Below, piece by piece: positions 23,019 to 33,885 of a stretch of 64,000 nt of DNA. A program made the position numbers and the translations under genes. Within the stretch, counting starts at the first letter, position 1; each line of letters begins with the position of its first letter. The notes beneath the pieces were generated by a model. It did not search any database. It saw only the letters and a program-made list of their open reading frames with translations, and was not told the origin of the DNA. The DNA comes from Halocaridina rubra. Its lineage: Eukaryota; Arthropoda; Malacostraca; Decapoda; Atyidae. The DNA is taken from positions 1 through 64,000 of the forward strand of contig JAXCGZ010005752.1 of NCBI GenBank assembly GCA_037179515.1, written 5' to 3'.

Positions 23019-24050
23019 TACTCGACTCCCCTCAAGAGGGGTAGACGGTTCTGGGAAAGAAGAGGCCAAGGACGGCCTCTGGCAGCAGCCAGGAGAGTGC
23101 TGCTGCCCCAGTTTCCCCCCCCCCAGCCCTGAGGACCGATAGAGAGCCCATATCAACGTTCAAAGTTCAGACTCCTTCCACTAAAGAGGCATATGACCTA
23201 ATTAGAGAGTTGGAAGACCAACTCACCGAGTTTGACTGCAACACTAAGCCTAATGTACAGGGTGAATTTATCATCCACCCATCCTCAGCAGAAGCTGCAG
23301 AGAAGATCCGCAGCCTCAACTCACCTCACTTGGCAGAGATGAACCCTGCCCAAAAAATAAGGAAATACATCCTCATTGGCTTCCCTATTGCTTGGTCAGT
23401 TGACCTGCTAACCAAGCAAACTTATATTACTAATGCCTCACGTTGCTCATCCAAAATAGAGGGCCAAACCGTCCCCTCAAAACAAGTTCTGGTCCACATC
23501 TTTGGTCCACCCCCTTCGCAAGTAAACTTCGGCATCTGGGGCAAATTCAACATATAAGACTACACTCCTGAACCACTGAGATGTTTCCGGTGTCAAAGAT
23601 TTGGGCACCACAGAAATACTTGCCATATCCCAGAGAGATGTGCAATCTGCAGTGGGAGACATTCCACTGACCGCTGCCTCAGCAAATTCAAGGCCAATGA
23701 AGCAACAGTTGCTAAGTGCCCAAACTGTGAGAGAAACCATCACGCATGGAACAACCGCTGCCTAGAAAGGCTGAAGAGGATTCCTCAAAGAGTCCCTCCC
23801 TCTGCCCCTGCCACCAATCACACAACCTTCAACTTCATCCCAGCTCCTCCCCCCACCTCCAATCCATGGCAAAGGCCCCTTCCTGCCCCACTCACACCTA
23901 ACCTCCCCACCCAAAACCCACCACACAACACCAACCCAACTCCTAACACACAGATCACACCTCCTGCTGTTTCCACCCCTACACCAACTCCATCCACCCC
24001 ATCACACAACACTCACACTCCTACCATCCCCCCAAACAACACTCACAGCG
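23019..24050 (+). pseudogene. LINE-Ia ORF1 (Gag-like, CCHC), plus copy
   Basis: RNA-binding ORF1 protein of an I/jockey-type LINE. Frame with stops near 23047 and 23557 (TAA where the minus copy has a sense codon in FNIRDY). It has an esterase-free Gag-like body (QGEFIIHPSSAEAAEKIRSL, NPAQKIRKYILIGFP) and three zinc knuckles: CFRCQRFGHHRNTC, CAICSGRHSTDRC and CPNCERNHHAWNNRC. A Pro/Thr-rich tail follows. An upstream ATG at 22974 lies in another frame. At about 24050 the sequence jumps into the end of ORF2. Confidence 0.85.
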
Positions 24051-24483
24051 AAGATCCAAATGCCCTTCATGTTGCTAGCTCCATAATCAGACTAGCAACA
24101 AACTACTACATGAAGAGTCTACTAAATATCACCAGTCAATACCCTCCACCAAGATCACCATGTAATAACTCTCTCTCACCACCAAAACAGGAATTCATTA
24201 AAATTATTTGATATGCACTAATAATCCTTAACTGAACACTTATGTATTCCATTATCTTTACAGTTTTGCACAACCTCACCTACGGGTCAGAATAGGAAAG
24301 TTCAATTGCCCTCAAGCATGAACACCAATAATAACCAGATTTCACCCCACCTCCGTGCCATATAGGAAAGCCCATTCACCCTCAAGAGCGAGTACCATCT
24401 CCAATCAACAAAATCTTACCCCACCTGCGGGCCACAAGGGAAAGTCCGCTCACCCTCAAGGGAAAACATAAAAGAAAAAAAAA

Positions 24484-24537
24484 ACTGATCATATAATATT
24501 CGAGGGTTACTGTAGTGGTGGTCCCTGAAATGCAAAT
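24484..24537 (-). repeat. Gypsy-B2 LTR piece between the two LINEs
   Basis: Contains the right target-site duplication (24484-24495) and TACTGTAGTGGTGGTCCCTG, which matches the complement of 8240-8280 in the Gypsy-B1 LTR. It shows that both LINEs inserted into one LTR only about 40 bp apart. Confidence 0.85.
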
Positions 24538-24908
24538 TTTTTTTTTCCTTGATGTTCTCCCTTGAGGGTGAGTGGACCTTCCCTTGTGGCCCGCAGGTAG
24601 GGTAAGATTTTGTTGATTGGAGGTAGTATTCGCTCTTGAGGGCGAATGGGATTTCCTAATTGGCGAGGAGGTGGGGTGAAATCTGGTTATTGTTGATGGT
24701 ATTCACTCTTGAGGGCGATCGGATTTCCTATTTTGGCCCGTGGGTGAGGTTGTGCAAAACTGTAAAGATAATGGAAAACATAAGTGTTCAGTTGAGGATT
24801 ACTAGTTTACATTAAATAATTTTAATGAATTCCTGATTTGGTGGTGAGAGAGAGTTATTACATGGTGATCTTGGTGGAGGGTATTGATTGGTGATAATTT
24901 AGTAGACT

Positions 24909-25197
24909 TTATATGGAGTTGTTTGTTGCTAGTCTGATTATGGATCTAGCAACATGAAGGGCATTTGGATCTTCGCTGGATGTTGCAGGGGCACCAGTTT
25001 TCCATTGAGTTTCTGAAAAGGAATCACATTCGAGGATGTAGTGGAGCAGTGGATGTGGTGAGGCCACCTGGCAAAAGGTGCATTCCCTGATGATATCATC
25101 CACTATTCGCCAGGTGCACTTGTACCCGAGTCTCAGACGGTACATGTTGACCGCCGTGCTTCGTCGAAGGTTCTTAGGCAGAGTGATTTGCTGAAGA
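24909..25197 (-). pseudogene. LINE-Ia ORF2 C-terminal Cys/His domain
   Basis: RLGYKCTWRIVDDIIREC is followed by TFC, HYILEC and SF. The spacing suggests the CCHC-type zinc motif common after RNase H in I-like LINEs. LINE-Ib has a matching LRLGYKCCWKI segment at about 33600-33680. The frame is shifted relative to the RNase H just upstream. Confidence 0.78.
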
Positions 25198-25797
25198 TCA
25201 GTGGTGGCTTTGTACCACCAGGTGGAGGGGGAGCCAATGTCTGCACAGGTTGTGTTTACTTATTAAGGCATTAAGGAGTGACTTGGTGGCTTTGTTTTTT
25301 ATCTGTTGAATCCCAGGAGGCAGAGATATTTGGATTTCTGCTCTAAGAGTGGCTTGTTTGGCAGCTTGATCGACTTCCTCATTTCCCTTGATGCCGACGT
25401 GGCTGGTAATCCAGGCAAGAGTGATGGCATTTCCAAGGCTGGTTGTCCTGTGGTAGTGGCTTAGGATGGAGGTGATGATACGTACATTGTCTCTGAGGAG
25501 TGGCTTCTTGATGGCCTGTAAGGCTCCTTTAGAGTCAGAGAGAATTAGGGCATGGTCAGCTCCTTGCTGGTTGAAGAAGTCAAGGGCGTTGACTATGGCA
25601 ACAAGTTCAGTCTGGAGCGAGGAGCAGGAGTTTGACAATCTCCAGGATAGGACGTGGTTTCCATTGGTGAAGGCGGCGGCTGAGGCTCCAGTTTCTTGAT
25701 TTACTGAACCATCAGTATAGTAGACTTTAGAGTATGGCCTGCTCCAGCTCTGAATTTTGTCCTTGTATATGTTTTTAATGACAAGCGGGTTTACCAA
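25198..25797 (-). pseudogene. LINE-Ia ORF2 RNase H domain
   Basis: Catalytic residues are visible: Asp in YYTDGSVNQ, Glu in LQTELVAIVNAL, Asp in ILSDSKGALQ, and the terminal GNEEVDQAAK. This domain degrades the RNA of the cDNA hybrid. The domain itself is uninterrupted for about 200 codons. It is joined to RT through a frameshift around 25800-25860. Confidence 0.9.
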
Positions 25798-25863
25798 GCT
25801 TTTGGGGTTATCAGGGAGCTTGATCTTTATGTCAAGTGGTTGGTCATTCCATGGGGGTGGGCA

Positions 25864-27116
25864 TCAGTATTCAGGAAGCAAAGTGTCCTGTGTCTTGGCT
25901 AGGATGCTCTCCCTGACTGGCAGTGCTTGCAGGCTAGCGCAGACCTTGGCTGCCCAGGTTCTAGGATGGTGGTTGGGGTGGCAATTGAGGGCTAGATGGT
26001 GATTTGTGGCAGCGAGGAATTTATGTTGGGCAGTGGTGGTTTTGGCCACAAAGAGGGTCAGTCTTTGCTGAGCTCTGAGTTTGAGTGGCATGAATCCCGA
26101 TTCCAGTTGGATGTTTTCTCTCTTGGTCCACATAGGGGCTCCTAGCATGGTATGCATGGTGTTGTTTTGAATTACTTCTATCTTGTCCAACTGTTGGTCT
26201 TTTAGTAGCCAGAGTGTGGGACAAGCATAGTCTATGAGGCTGCGTATGGCTTGTACATAGAAGCTTCTGAGGACAATAAATGATGCACCATCGTAGAGGC
26301 CTAACATCCAACGAAGGTCTGCTTGTCTCTGGCTGCACTTGTCTCGCAAGTGTTGAATTTCAGGTCCAAAGGTTAGTCGGTCATCGATGATTACACCCAG
26401 GTTTTGGTGCTTGGTAACCCAGTCCACAGGCTCCTTACCTATGACCAAATTAGTGTCAGGTCTCCACTGGTGGATGAGAAGGGCCTTGGTTTTGCGAGCA
26501 TTGATTTTAACTCCGAGGGAGATGGAGGCTTGGTGAATCTTGGTGAGGCAGCGCTGTGTCTTGTTAGAGCTTCTGTCGCGTATTGTGACAAGGGCAAAGT
26601 CATCCGCATAATTAAAGAGTTTGGCTCCATGTGGTAGTGCAATGTCCACGAGTTTTTCCATGAGACAATTAAAGAGGAAGGGACTAAAGATTCCACCTTG
26701 GGGGTCCCATTTTCGTGGTTTTTGGAGGTGGAGTAGTGCCCATCTACTTTGACTCTTGCACTACGGTTTTGTAGACTCTGCTTGATCCATGAGAGAAGGT
26801 TACGTCTTATCTGCTTTGAAACGAGAGCTGATAGTATCGCTGGCACATTGGCTAGTTCAAAGGCCTTCTCTAGGTCTAGAAAAACGATGTAGCCACGGCA
26901 ATTGTTGATAAATGATAGCATGGAGGCTATGCATTCTAAGGTGCCTATGCCAGGCTGGTAGGCAAACATGTTTTCTGGGAAGGGTGGGCATTTCCAGCAG
27001 ACTCTGTTAAGTACCATCTTTTCTGCCATCTTGCTCAGGCAGCTTAGGAGGGAGATGGGACGAAGGTTGTCAGGGTCCTGTGGTTTTGGGATGGGCTGTA
27101 TGTCTGCTCTGTTCAA
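25864..27116 (-). pseudogene. LINE-Ia ORF2 reverse transcriptase
   Basis: RT core in two overlapping frames (27116-26439 and 26661-25864). It has the typical start (ADIQPIPKPQ, NLRPISLLSCLSKMAEKMVL), the first catalytic Asp in IVFLDLEKAFELANV, and LFNYADDFALVTI with the YADD box intact. Thumb features (HQNLGVIIDDRLTF and IRSLIDYACPTLW) follow. A frameshift after the GTPQG-like region (near 26700) separates the two parts. Confidence 0.92.
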
Positions 27117-27134
27117 TGAGGCTGGTCTGATTCT

Positions 27135-28565
27135 TCATGTGTATGTCGAATTGATCAGAGAGAGCAGAGCAAGCTCCCCTTGGGGCCCCATATTTTGAAT
27201 CATTGTGTATGTGATTCTATCAGCACCTGGGGCTGTGTTCTTAGAGTTTTTGCTTACTCTTAGTAGCTCAGTCAAAGAGAATGGGGCATCTGTTTCGTCT
27301 TCAGTGTTGATAGCCTCTTCTATTTCTTCCCATCTTGCAGTGGTGAGGTCCTGAAGAGTTGTTCTGGTGGTGATGGGGAGCTGGTTGGAGCTTGCTCTAT
27401 CCGCGAATTTGATGGAGAGTTCTTCTGCTGCCCTGCTAGGATCCCTGTGGGGGATGATTTTAGGAGGTTTACCTTTAGCAAAGGAGTTAATGCTCCTCCA
27501 CATCTGGCCCACAGAGGTGTGAGCATCTAGGGTGGAACACCACTCTAGCCATTGTTTCCTCTTAATGTTGCGTGTATCTTCATGGACATGTTCTTTGACT
27601 GCCTGGAGAGTGTGGTAGGAGTCTTCAGTGCGACGTTTCCTGTGCATTTTCTGGATGACGTTGACCCGGTGATTGAGTTCTTTAACTCTGTCAAAGTAGT
27701 ACCATCTGTCCCGATGAGTGGTGTGTTGTGGTTTACAGAGGGGGATGGAGGAGTTTGATGCAGCTTACAGGGCATTGACTAGCTCGGCCTCTGCTTGGTC
27801 GATGTCTTCGGATGGTGTGTAGGCTGAAAACCAATTGCTGAGGAGCTCCTGGAATCGGCCCCAGTCGGCCTTCTTGAAATTCCATCGAGGGGGAGGAGCA
27901 GGGATTTGGAAGATTTCAGGAATTGGCAGCGTGAGATGGATCCCGTAGTGGTCGCTTGTAACCAGGGGATTAACTCTCCATGTGGCGTCTTGCCTTAGGG
28001 AGTTGGAGACAAAGGTGAGGTCCAGTATTCCACCTCTGTCATGAGTTGGCTCATGATTGTTGAGAAGGGAGACGTCTTTGTGGTCATCCAGCAGGCTCAT
28101 GATGCGTCTGCCTGCAGCACAAGGGCGCTCATACCTGAATCTTAGATGGTGCGCAATGAAGTCGCCTCCTATTACCAAGTCACGATGACTGGCTAGCCCG
28201 AAGAGGGTAGTCAGGTCTAAGCCACCATTGTGTTTTCTGTAAATGTTGTACAGATCTATGCAGCTGCCCTGAAGTTTGATGTTAACAGCGAGGACGTGGA
28301 CATCTTCGCCGCAGTAGACCGGTCGGGTTATTTCCTTGGCTAACAGGATTTTCCTGATGAAGGTGACGCTGCCTCTGTTCCCCCCTGGAGACCAGTGCTG
28401 GTAGAATCCTTTGTATCCTGAGATTTTTGGAATGTTTTGCTCTGTGCACAGGGTTTCTTGAACCATGATGATATCTATGTTGTCAGCCTTGGCAATGCCT
28501 TCAAGATGTTGTATCTTGTGCCTGAGACCCTGGGCGTTCCAGAGTAGGATCCCGAGATTAGACAT
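27135..28565 (-). pseudogene. LINE-Ia ORF2 endonuclease and linker
   Basis: ORF2 starts MSNLGILLWNAQGLRHK at 28565. AP-endonuclease motifs are IIMVQETL (Glu), DLVIGGDF, LDLTFVSNSL and TSDHYGIHLTL (SDH). The domain nicks target DNA. A frameshift near 27770 precedes the linker (27647-27135), which contains FSLTELLRVSKNSKNTAPGADRIT, the usual block just before RT. ORF2 begins directly after the end of ORF1. Confidence 0.9.
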
Positions 28566-28574
28566 CTTGATGAT

Positions 28575-30054
28575 TTATGGAGGTGGAGGTGGTAGGAGTG
28601 GTGGTTTGTTGAGGCTGGTGGTGGTTTTGGAGACGAGGGCTTGTGCGACGACGGAATGGGCTACTTCGCTGACTCGATTGTAGGCATCTTGAGGAGAGGC
28701 TTTGGTTTCGAGGAGTCGGGCGGCTGCCTTTATGGCTTGCATAATAATGTTGGTGAGCTCATTTACTGTGAAGAGGGTTTGCTGTTGGGAAGAGGAGGCA
28801 GAGGAAGGTGTCTGGATAGGCTGTTGAGGTGTGTGGGTATGGGATTTAAGTCTAGGGTCCTGGGACCTGGTGTGGTGAGCAGGTGTGTGTGTGGTCTGAG
28901 TGTTGCATGTGACTGTATTGCATGTTTGAGTGTTGCATGGGGTGGAGGTGTTGGTGTGAGTGTTTTGACGGGGATGGTGGGAGTGTGAGTGTTGTTTGGG
29001 GGGATAGTAGGAGTGTGAGTGTTGTGTGATGGGGTGGATGGACTTGGTGTAGGGGTTTAAGCTGTAGGAGGTGTGATCTGTGTGTTAGGAATTCGGTTGG
29101 TGCTGTGTGGTGGGTTTTGGGTGGGGAGGTTAGGTGTGAGTGGGGCAGGAAGGGGCCTTTGCCAAGGGTTGGAGGTGGGGGGAGGAGCTGGGATGAAGTT
29201 GGAGGTTGTGTGATTGGTGGCAGGGGCAGAGGGAGGGACTCTTTGAGGAATCCTCTTCAGCCTTTCTGGATAGCGGTTGTTGCATGCGTGATGGTTTCCC
29301 TTACAGTTTGGGCACTTAGCGACTGTTGCTTCATTGGCCTAGAATTTTCTGAGGCAGCGGTCAGTGGAATGTCTCCCACTGCAGGTTGCACATCTCTCTT
29401 GGAAATGGCAAGTATTTCTGTGGTGCCCAATTCTTCGACACCAGAAACATCTCAGTGGTTCAGGAGTGTAGTCTCTTATGTTGAATTTGCCCCAGATGCC
29501 GAAGTTTACTTGCGAAGGGGGTGGACCACAGATGTGGACCAGAACTTGTTTTGAAGGGACAGTTTGGCCCTCTATTTTGAAGGAGCAATGCGAGGCAGCA
29601 GTAATATAAATTTGCTTGGTTAGCAGGTCAACTGACCAAGCATCAGGGAAGCCAATGAGGATGTATTTCCTTATTTTTTGGGCAGGGTTCATCTCTGCCA
29701 AGTGAGGTGAGTTGAGGCTGCGGATCTTCTCTGCGGCTTCTGCTGAGGATGGGTGGATGATAAATTCACCCTGTACATTAGGCTTAATTTTGCAGCCAAA
29801 CTCGATAAGTTGGTCTACCAACTCTCTAACTAGGTCATATGCCTCTTTAGTGGAAGGAGTCTGAACTTTGAACGTTGATATGGGCTTTCTATTGGTCTTC
29901 GGGGCTGGGGAGGAAACTGAGGCAGCAGCACTCTCCTGGCTGCTGCCAGAGGCCGTCCTTGGCCTCTTCTTTCCCAGAACCGTCCACCCCTCTTTAGGGT
30001 GGTCAAGTTCCATTCCCCCCTCTGGGGGGGAGCAGGAGAGGCGGCAGAGGCCAT
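28575..30054 (-). pseudogene. LINE-Ia ORF1 (Gag-like, CCHC), minus copy
   Basis: Main frame 30013-29339 (MELDHPKEGWTVLGKKRP) contains the Gag-like body and the knuckles CFWCRRIGHHRNTC and CATCSGRHSTDRC. A TAG at about 29341 truncates it; the plus copy has Lys there. The third knuckle (29280-29320) has lost its final Cys. A long Pro/Thr-rich tail and an Ala-rich end (NIIMQAIKAAARLLETK) follow. ATG at 30054 (MASAASPAP) is 41 bp upstream in another frame, with the same offset in both copies, so translation from the second ATG is more likely. Confidence 0.85.
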
Positions 30055-31517
30055 GACTAACAACTAGTCATGGATATCACAGATTTCACTAAGTATATAT
30101 CACTTGCACTGTTTGTCAATTTCGTTTAATAAAATATAGGGGCCTTGTGGCTGGATCACTTCAGTTAATTGGAACACTACAACACTTTATCAGTAAAACA
30201 GTCTTCTATCTTTCTTCCCAACTCTCGTGAGAGAGGGGAGTGCAAACACAAAATATGCAACGGATCACCTTGGTTATGAGACACACCACACAGTATGCTT
30301 AGCACTAAGTGGTCTTTTTATTTCTCTTCCCAGCTCTCTAAAGAGAGGGAAAAGCAAACAGAATATAAATGCAAAGTTGAAATTTGAACACTTTCTATAG
30401 AATTATGGAACACACAATAATGTGTGTTCAACTAAACAAAACAACACAAAAGCACACACACAAAAAAAAGAACAAAACAAGGCAATCTTTCTGTTTCTCT
30501 CTTTGGTTCTCGTGAGAGAGGAAGAAAAGAGAACAGAGATACTTAGGTTCGTTTTTTTTTTCCTTGTAGAAACTTCCACCTCAGATCAGGGATGAAGTGA
30601 AGGAGGAGAAATTCACTTCACTGGTAGGAAGAGGCTTCAACTACCTATCACAAAAGAGATAAAAACAAAATAGAAACCTGAACACTTTCTATTTCCCTTT
30701 TTCTTCCCAACTCTTATAAAAGAGAGAGAAGAGCAGGCAGAAATATTTGGGGTATGGAACACACACAGTCACTTGTTTGCATTAAAACAAAAAACGGGAA
30801 CACAAAATAAAACAAAAAACAGTCTTTGTTTCTTTTTCTGGCTTTCGTGAGAGAGGAGGAAAAGAGAACAGAGATACTTAGGCAGGCCCTATCACTACTG
30901 GAGCTGGAACCAGACTGGAAGGCAATTATGACTGAGATGCAAGGCAGAGACAGTATTTTAGGTGCAACATGCAGAAGCAAATGAAAAAAAAAAACGAAAA
31001 TATTATGGGTAAAATAGGTTGTGGGTGAACAATCTCCAGAATGTTCTTTGCGTTGCAGGGAACGGAATTTTAATTATTCAAATAATAAGGAAGCTACTGG
31101 AATATATTTAGACAGGCTAATGACATATCAGAGAGTAAAATTTATAACAAAATTATCAGCAAGAGCAAGTTTTATAATATAAATATTTATCAGCAAAAGC
31201 TATTTTATCATAAGAAAAGTGCGTAAAAAACGTATCTACAAGATACCTCATCATTACTACGTCATCACTACACGAGAGAAAAGCTGAGAACAGAGAAATA
31301 GGCGGCAGATTTGTATTTTGGGAACATGCATTCTGACATACAGTAATATTAAACAAGATATATTTAAAATTAGCTGTACACTGAAATATAAATTGCATTA
31401 ATCATAATCTGCTTTATTTTATTTTTTAAGTAAGAAAAGACAATTAAAAGACAATAAAATAACTAATAAAACATTTATAAAGACCTCTGGTGACTTAGAG
31501 CGAAACACTTTGTCACA

Positions 31518-31654
31518 TTTTGAAAGCTTTGAGTTGGCGTGACTTTCGAGGCGAGAAGTTGCCGCTACATTTAGTGGTCACCAAGTGAGCGACTTTGAGC
31601 CAGACTAGGTGAGCTTCGAACTGGGCGAATTTGTAAGGTTGACAAAGGGCAGTA
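31518..31654. other. Unassigned segment between Gypsy-B2 LTR and Gypsy-B3
   Basis: 137 bp more GC-rich than its surroundings (GGCGTGACTTTCGAGGCGAG and following). No match to other elements in the window was noticed. Confidence 0.45.
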
Positions 31655-32291
31655 TTCTCGTCTATTTTATTTCAAGGGTTTACTATAGAGGTTGTCTCTG
31701 GCAGGCAAATATGGCAGAGATGCAAAGGAGAGACAGTAATTTAGGTGTAACAAAAGGGAACAACAAAGGAAACGAGAAAATGAATTATGGAAAAATGGAC
31801 TTCTGGTATCTGCAGTCTGCGGGTGCAGATTTTTTTTTATAATTTTTGGAGAAGGGAATTCTTAATATTCAAATATCAAAAAGTATTAGAATGTATTTAG
31901 ACAAACTAATGACATATCAGCAAGCAAATTTATGAAAAAATTTATCATCAAGAGCGATTTTATAATAAGAATTATTTTTTAAAGATGTATTCACAGGATG
32001 GGTCAGCATTCTGCGAGAGAAAATGGAGAAGAGGAGAAAAAGAGGGAGACTAATGAATTGTGATAATACGTATTTTACTTTCTTCATGTACGAGAATATT
32101 AAACTACATACAGCTACTTACAGAGATGTAATAAAAATTATATAAATCATATATTATCTAAATTTTATAAAATACAAAATGTGAGGTTTCTCGGTGACAT
32201 AAAAGAAACATAGCAAGGATAAAATCTCAATAAATAAGTATTAGGGCATTTATAATGAGGCTGGTGACTTTAAGCGGGATGCTCTGTCACA
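31655..32291 (-). repeat. Gypsy-B3 3' LTR, partial
   Basis: Begins TGTGACAGAGC at 32291. It matches 31517-30930 and 7661-8290 (GGCAGAGATGCAAAGGAGAGACAG, ATGACATATCAGCAAG) with substantial divergence. A tract at 32010-32200 differs from the other copies. Confidence 0.75.
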
Positions 32292-32789
32292 AAGGTCCTT
32301 TCTAGAGAATGTTTCTTCAACAAAATTCTGCTATAGGAGGTGAAAAAAGAACAAAGAAAGTTATGGTGACCTAAGTGTTATTATAAGGTATGAGAGTTTC
32401 TTTTAGGGGAAAAGAAAAGATGAAAATAAGTTGAGATCCACCAGTGAAACATACCCTAAAGGCTAGACATATCACAACATCACTAAAAATGAACAAATTC
32501 TTATTAGACAATACAGCTAAAGACATGCAAAAACATAAAAGGATTGTGAGCAAATCAAATTTCAAGAAAATTTAAGTCACAATTATATAGCTGAAAAAAT
32601 AAATCAATATGCAAGTTTTAAGGAATTCTTCACAGGAAAAGGCAATAAAAGTGGTGGCGGGATTCAATACAGCTTCAGCTATTCAATACTAAACTAAAGG
32701 TTGCCACCATGTTCTGGCTTACAGGGTCCCACAAAAGGAAAATTTAAAACTACAATCAAAGAACAGCAGGGAGGTAGTCTTTACAAACT

Positions 32790-33318
32790 AGTTAAGCTGA
32801 GGCTAACCACACCAGCTTTCTCATTTGAGGGTAGTCACCGTCAACTCAGTAGGTCAGCAAGGTCATTGTCCAGTCCCTCAACATGTTGGGAAGTGAATTT
32901 GAAAAGGTTCAGGAAAAGTGCCCACCTTTTTTCAGCCGAGGGTTTAGCTGATCTGCAGACTGTAAATATAGGATAGGATGGTGGACTGTCCTCAGTGTAA
33001 AATGTCGTCCATACAGGTAGACTTGTAATTTCTTTATGGCCCAGTATGTGGCCAGAACTTCCCTCTCCATGGTGGAGTAATTCTGCTCTGCATTGGAACT
33101 ACTTATGCTTGATTTTGCGACCGGGCTTGCAAAAGCACGGCACCCAGGCCTTTGTCTGAGGCGCCGGTCTGCAAGATAAAGGGGAAATCCGATTCTACCA
33201 CCTGTAATACTGGCTCACCCGCCAATGCTTCATGGAGCTTGAAGAATGCTCTCTCTGCCTCGTCTGTCCACGTGACAGGGGAGGTCTTACTCCATTTTGA
33301 GGAGGTAATTTGCTGCAA
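32790..33318 (-). pseudogene. Gypsy-B3 RT connection and RNase H
   Basis: QQITSSKWSKTSPVTWTDEA, ERAFFKLHEALAGEPVLQVV and the RNase H start FPFILQTGASDKGLGAVLLQ (Asp replaced by Gly). Further fragments of RNase H in shifted frames run to about 32800 and are homologous to 14850-15250. Confidence 0.82.
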
Positions 33319-33418
33319 GGTTGTTGTTGTTTGAGATTAAAGCCAACCTTGTGTTGGCACGGACCCTTGTCCAAAGGACAGCCCGTGGGTTAGAGGTTAC
33401 AACTCTTGGGTTGTTTTA

Positions 33419-33870
33419 TCACCTAGGTGGTTTGAAAGTTTGCAAGGTGGTCAGATGGGTGTCCAGGTTGTCAAGTAGTTTCTTTACTATATGGGCTACT
33501 TGATCTGTCATATTGGGGTGTTGTGGATCCATGTTTAATTCATTCCTTAAGTTGTTTGTCTTTGGACATTCTAATAGATAATGCAGCAAGGTCTTATCCA
33601 TTATCTTGCCATAGTGTGTGCACTCTTTTCTGGGGTTCTCAATAATTTTCCAGCAGCACTTGTAGCCAAGCCTGAGCCTAGCTCTTGTAACAGCCAGACT
33701 CCTTGGGGTGTACTTGAATACAGGTGAGGGCTCAAGTTTTCTTGCTTTCTTGTACCATGTGGCAGAGTAGGAGCTTTTGTTAACACAATAGTTGTGGTTT
33801 TCCTGCTTTGTTTTCTGTAGTGCCTGCTTGGTTTTTGATTTGTATTGCTGTAGGCTGGGTTGTATAGAGT
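33419..33870 (-). pseudogene. LINE-Ib ORF2 C-terminal domain
   Basis: Minus-strand sequence RLRLGYKCCWKI, then ECTHYG, DKTLLHYLLECPKTNNLRN gives a Cys/His motif like that of LINE-Ia. The part nearest the CR1 insertion (33780-33870) is in another frame. It continues the gene from 35770, on the far side of the inserted LINE. Confidence 0.75.
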
Positions 33871-33885
33871 GCTGTGATTGTGATT

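Larger units (their letters stand above)
22014..24483 (+). mobile_element. LINE-Ia, plus copy with large internal deletion
   Basis: Contains the full 5' UTR, most of ORF1, and then (from about 24050) the last part of ORF2, 3' UTR and a short A-rich tail. Compared with the minus copy at 24538-30914 it lacks nearly all of ORF2 (endonuclease, RT, RNase H). It is flanked by a perfect 12-bp duplication, so it moved as this deleted form or lost the middle afterwards. It could only move using proteins from another copy. Confidence 0.9.
24538..30914 (-). mobile_element. LINE-Ia, near full-length minus copy
   Basis: 6.4-kb non-LTR retrotransposon: 5' UTR (30914-30055), ORF1 with CCHC knuckles, ORF2 with AP endonuclease, RT, RNase H and a C-terminal Cys/His motif, a 3' UTR, and a short poly(A) (T-run at 24538-24546 on the plus strand). 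The flanks CTGAAATGCAAATT (left) and CTGGAAGGCAATT (right) look like a diverged target-site duplication. ORF2 with RNase H and ORF1 with three knuckles place it in the I-like group. Several frameshifts and stops make it inactive. It is 116 bp shorter at the 5' end than the plus copy. Confidence 0.9.
14199..31517 (-). mobile_element. Ty3/gypsy element 'Gypsy-B2', Gmr1-like order, split by two LINEs
   Basis: Minus-strand element: 5' LTR 20538-31517 (its own sequence in three pieces, interrupted by LINE-Ia copies at 22014-24483 and 24538-30914), leader, gag (19457 downwards), protease relic, integrase (about 17700-16600), RT (16484-15581), RNase H (15547-14833), 3' UTR, and a truncated 3' LTR (14199-14380). 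Order gag-PR-INT-RT-RH. Frames are broken repeatedly. It meets Gypsy-B1 tail to tail at 14198/14199, where both are truncated, so an unequal exchange or deletion probably joined them. Confidence 0.86.
20538..31517 (-). repeat. Gypsy-B2 5' LTR, split by two LINEs
   Basis: LTR sequence lies at 20538-22013, 24484-24537 and 30915-31517. The outer end is TGTGACAAAG at 31517 and the inner end CCCCACAATACA at 20538. Order and orientation of the three pieces agree with the uninterrupted Gypsy-B1 LTR (7661-9662). The span is almost 11 kb, of which about 2.1 kb is LTR. Confidence 0.85.
31655..33325 (-). mobile_element. 'Gypsy-B3', 5'-truncated third copy
   Basis: Minus-strand fragment holding the RT connection and RNase H (33318-32790), the 3' UTR with polypurine stretch, and the first 640 bp of a 3' LTR (32291-31655). 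It is cut at 33325 by the 3' end of LINE-Ib. As in Gypsy-B2, RNase H is the last coding domain before the LTR. Confidence 0.82.

Noticed and set aside
23477..29554. Several 80-150 codon frames on the strand opposite the LINE-Ia genes
   Set aside because: They mirror ORF1 and ORF2 in the other strand and show no independent motifs.
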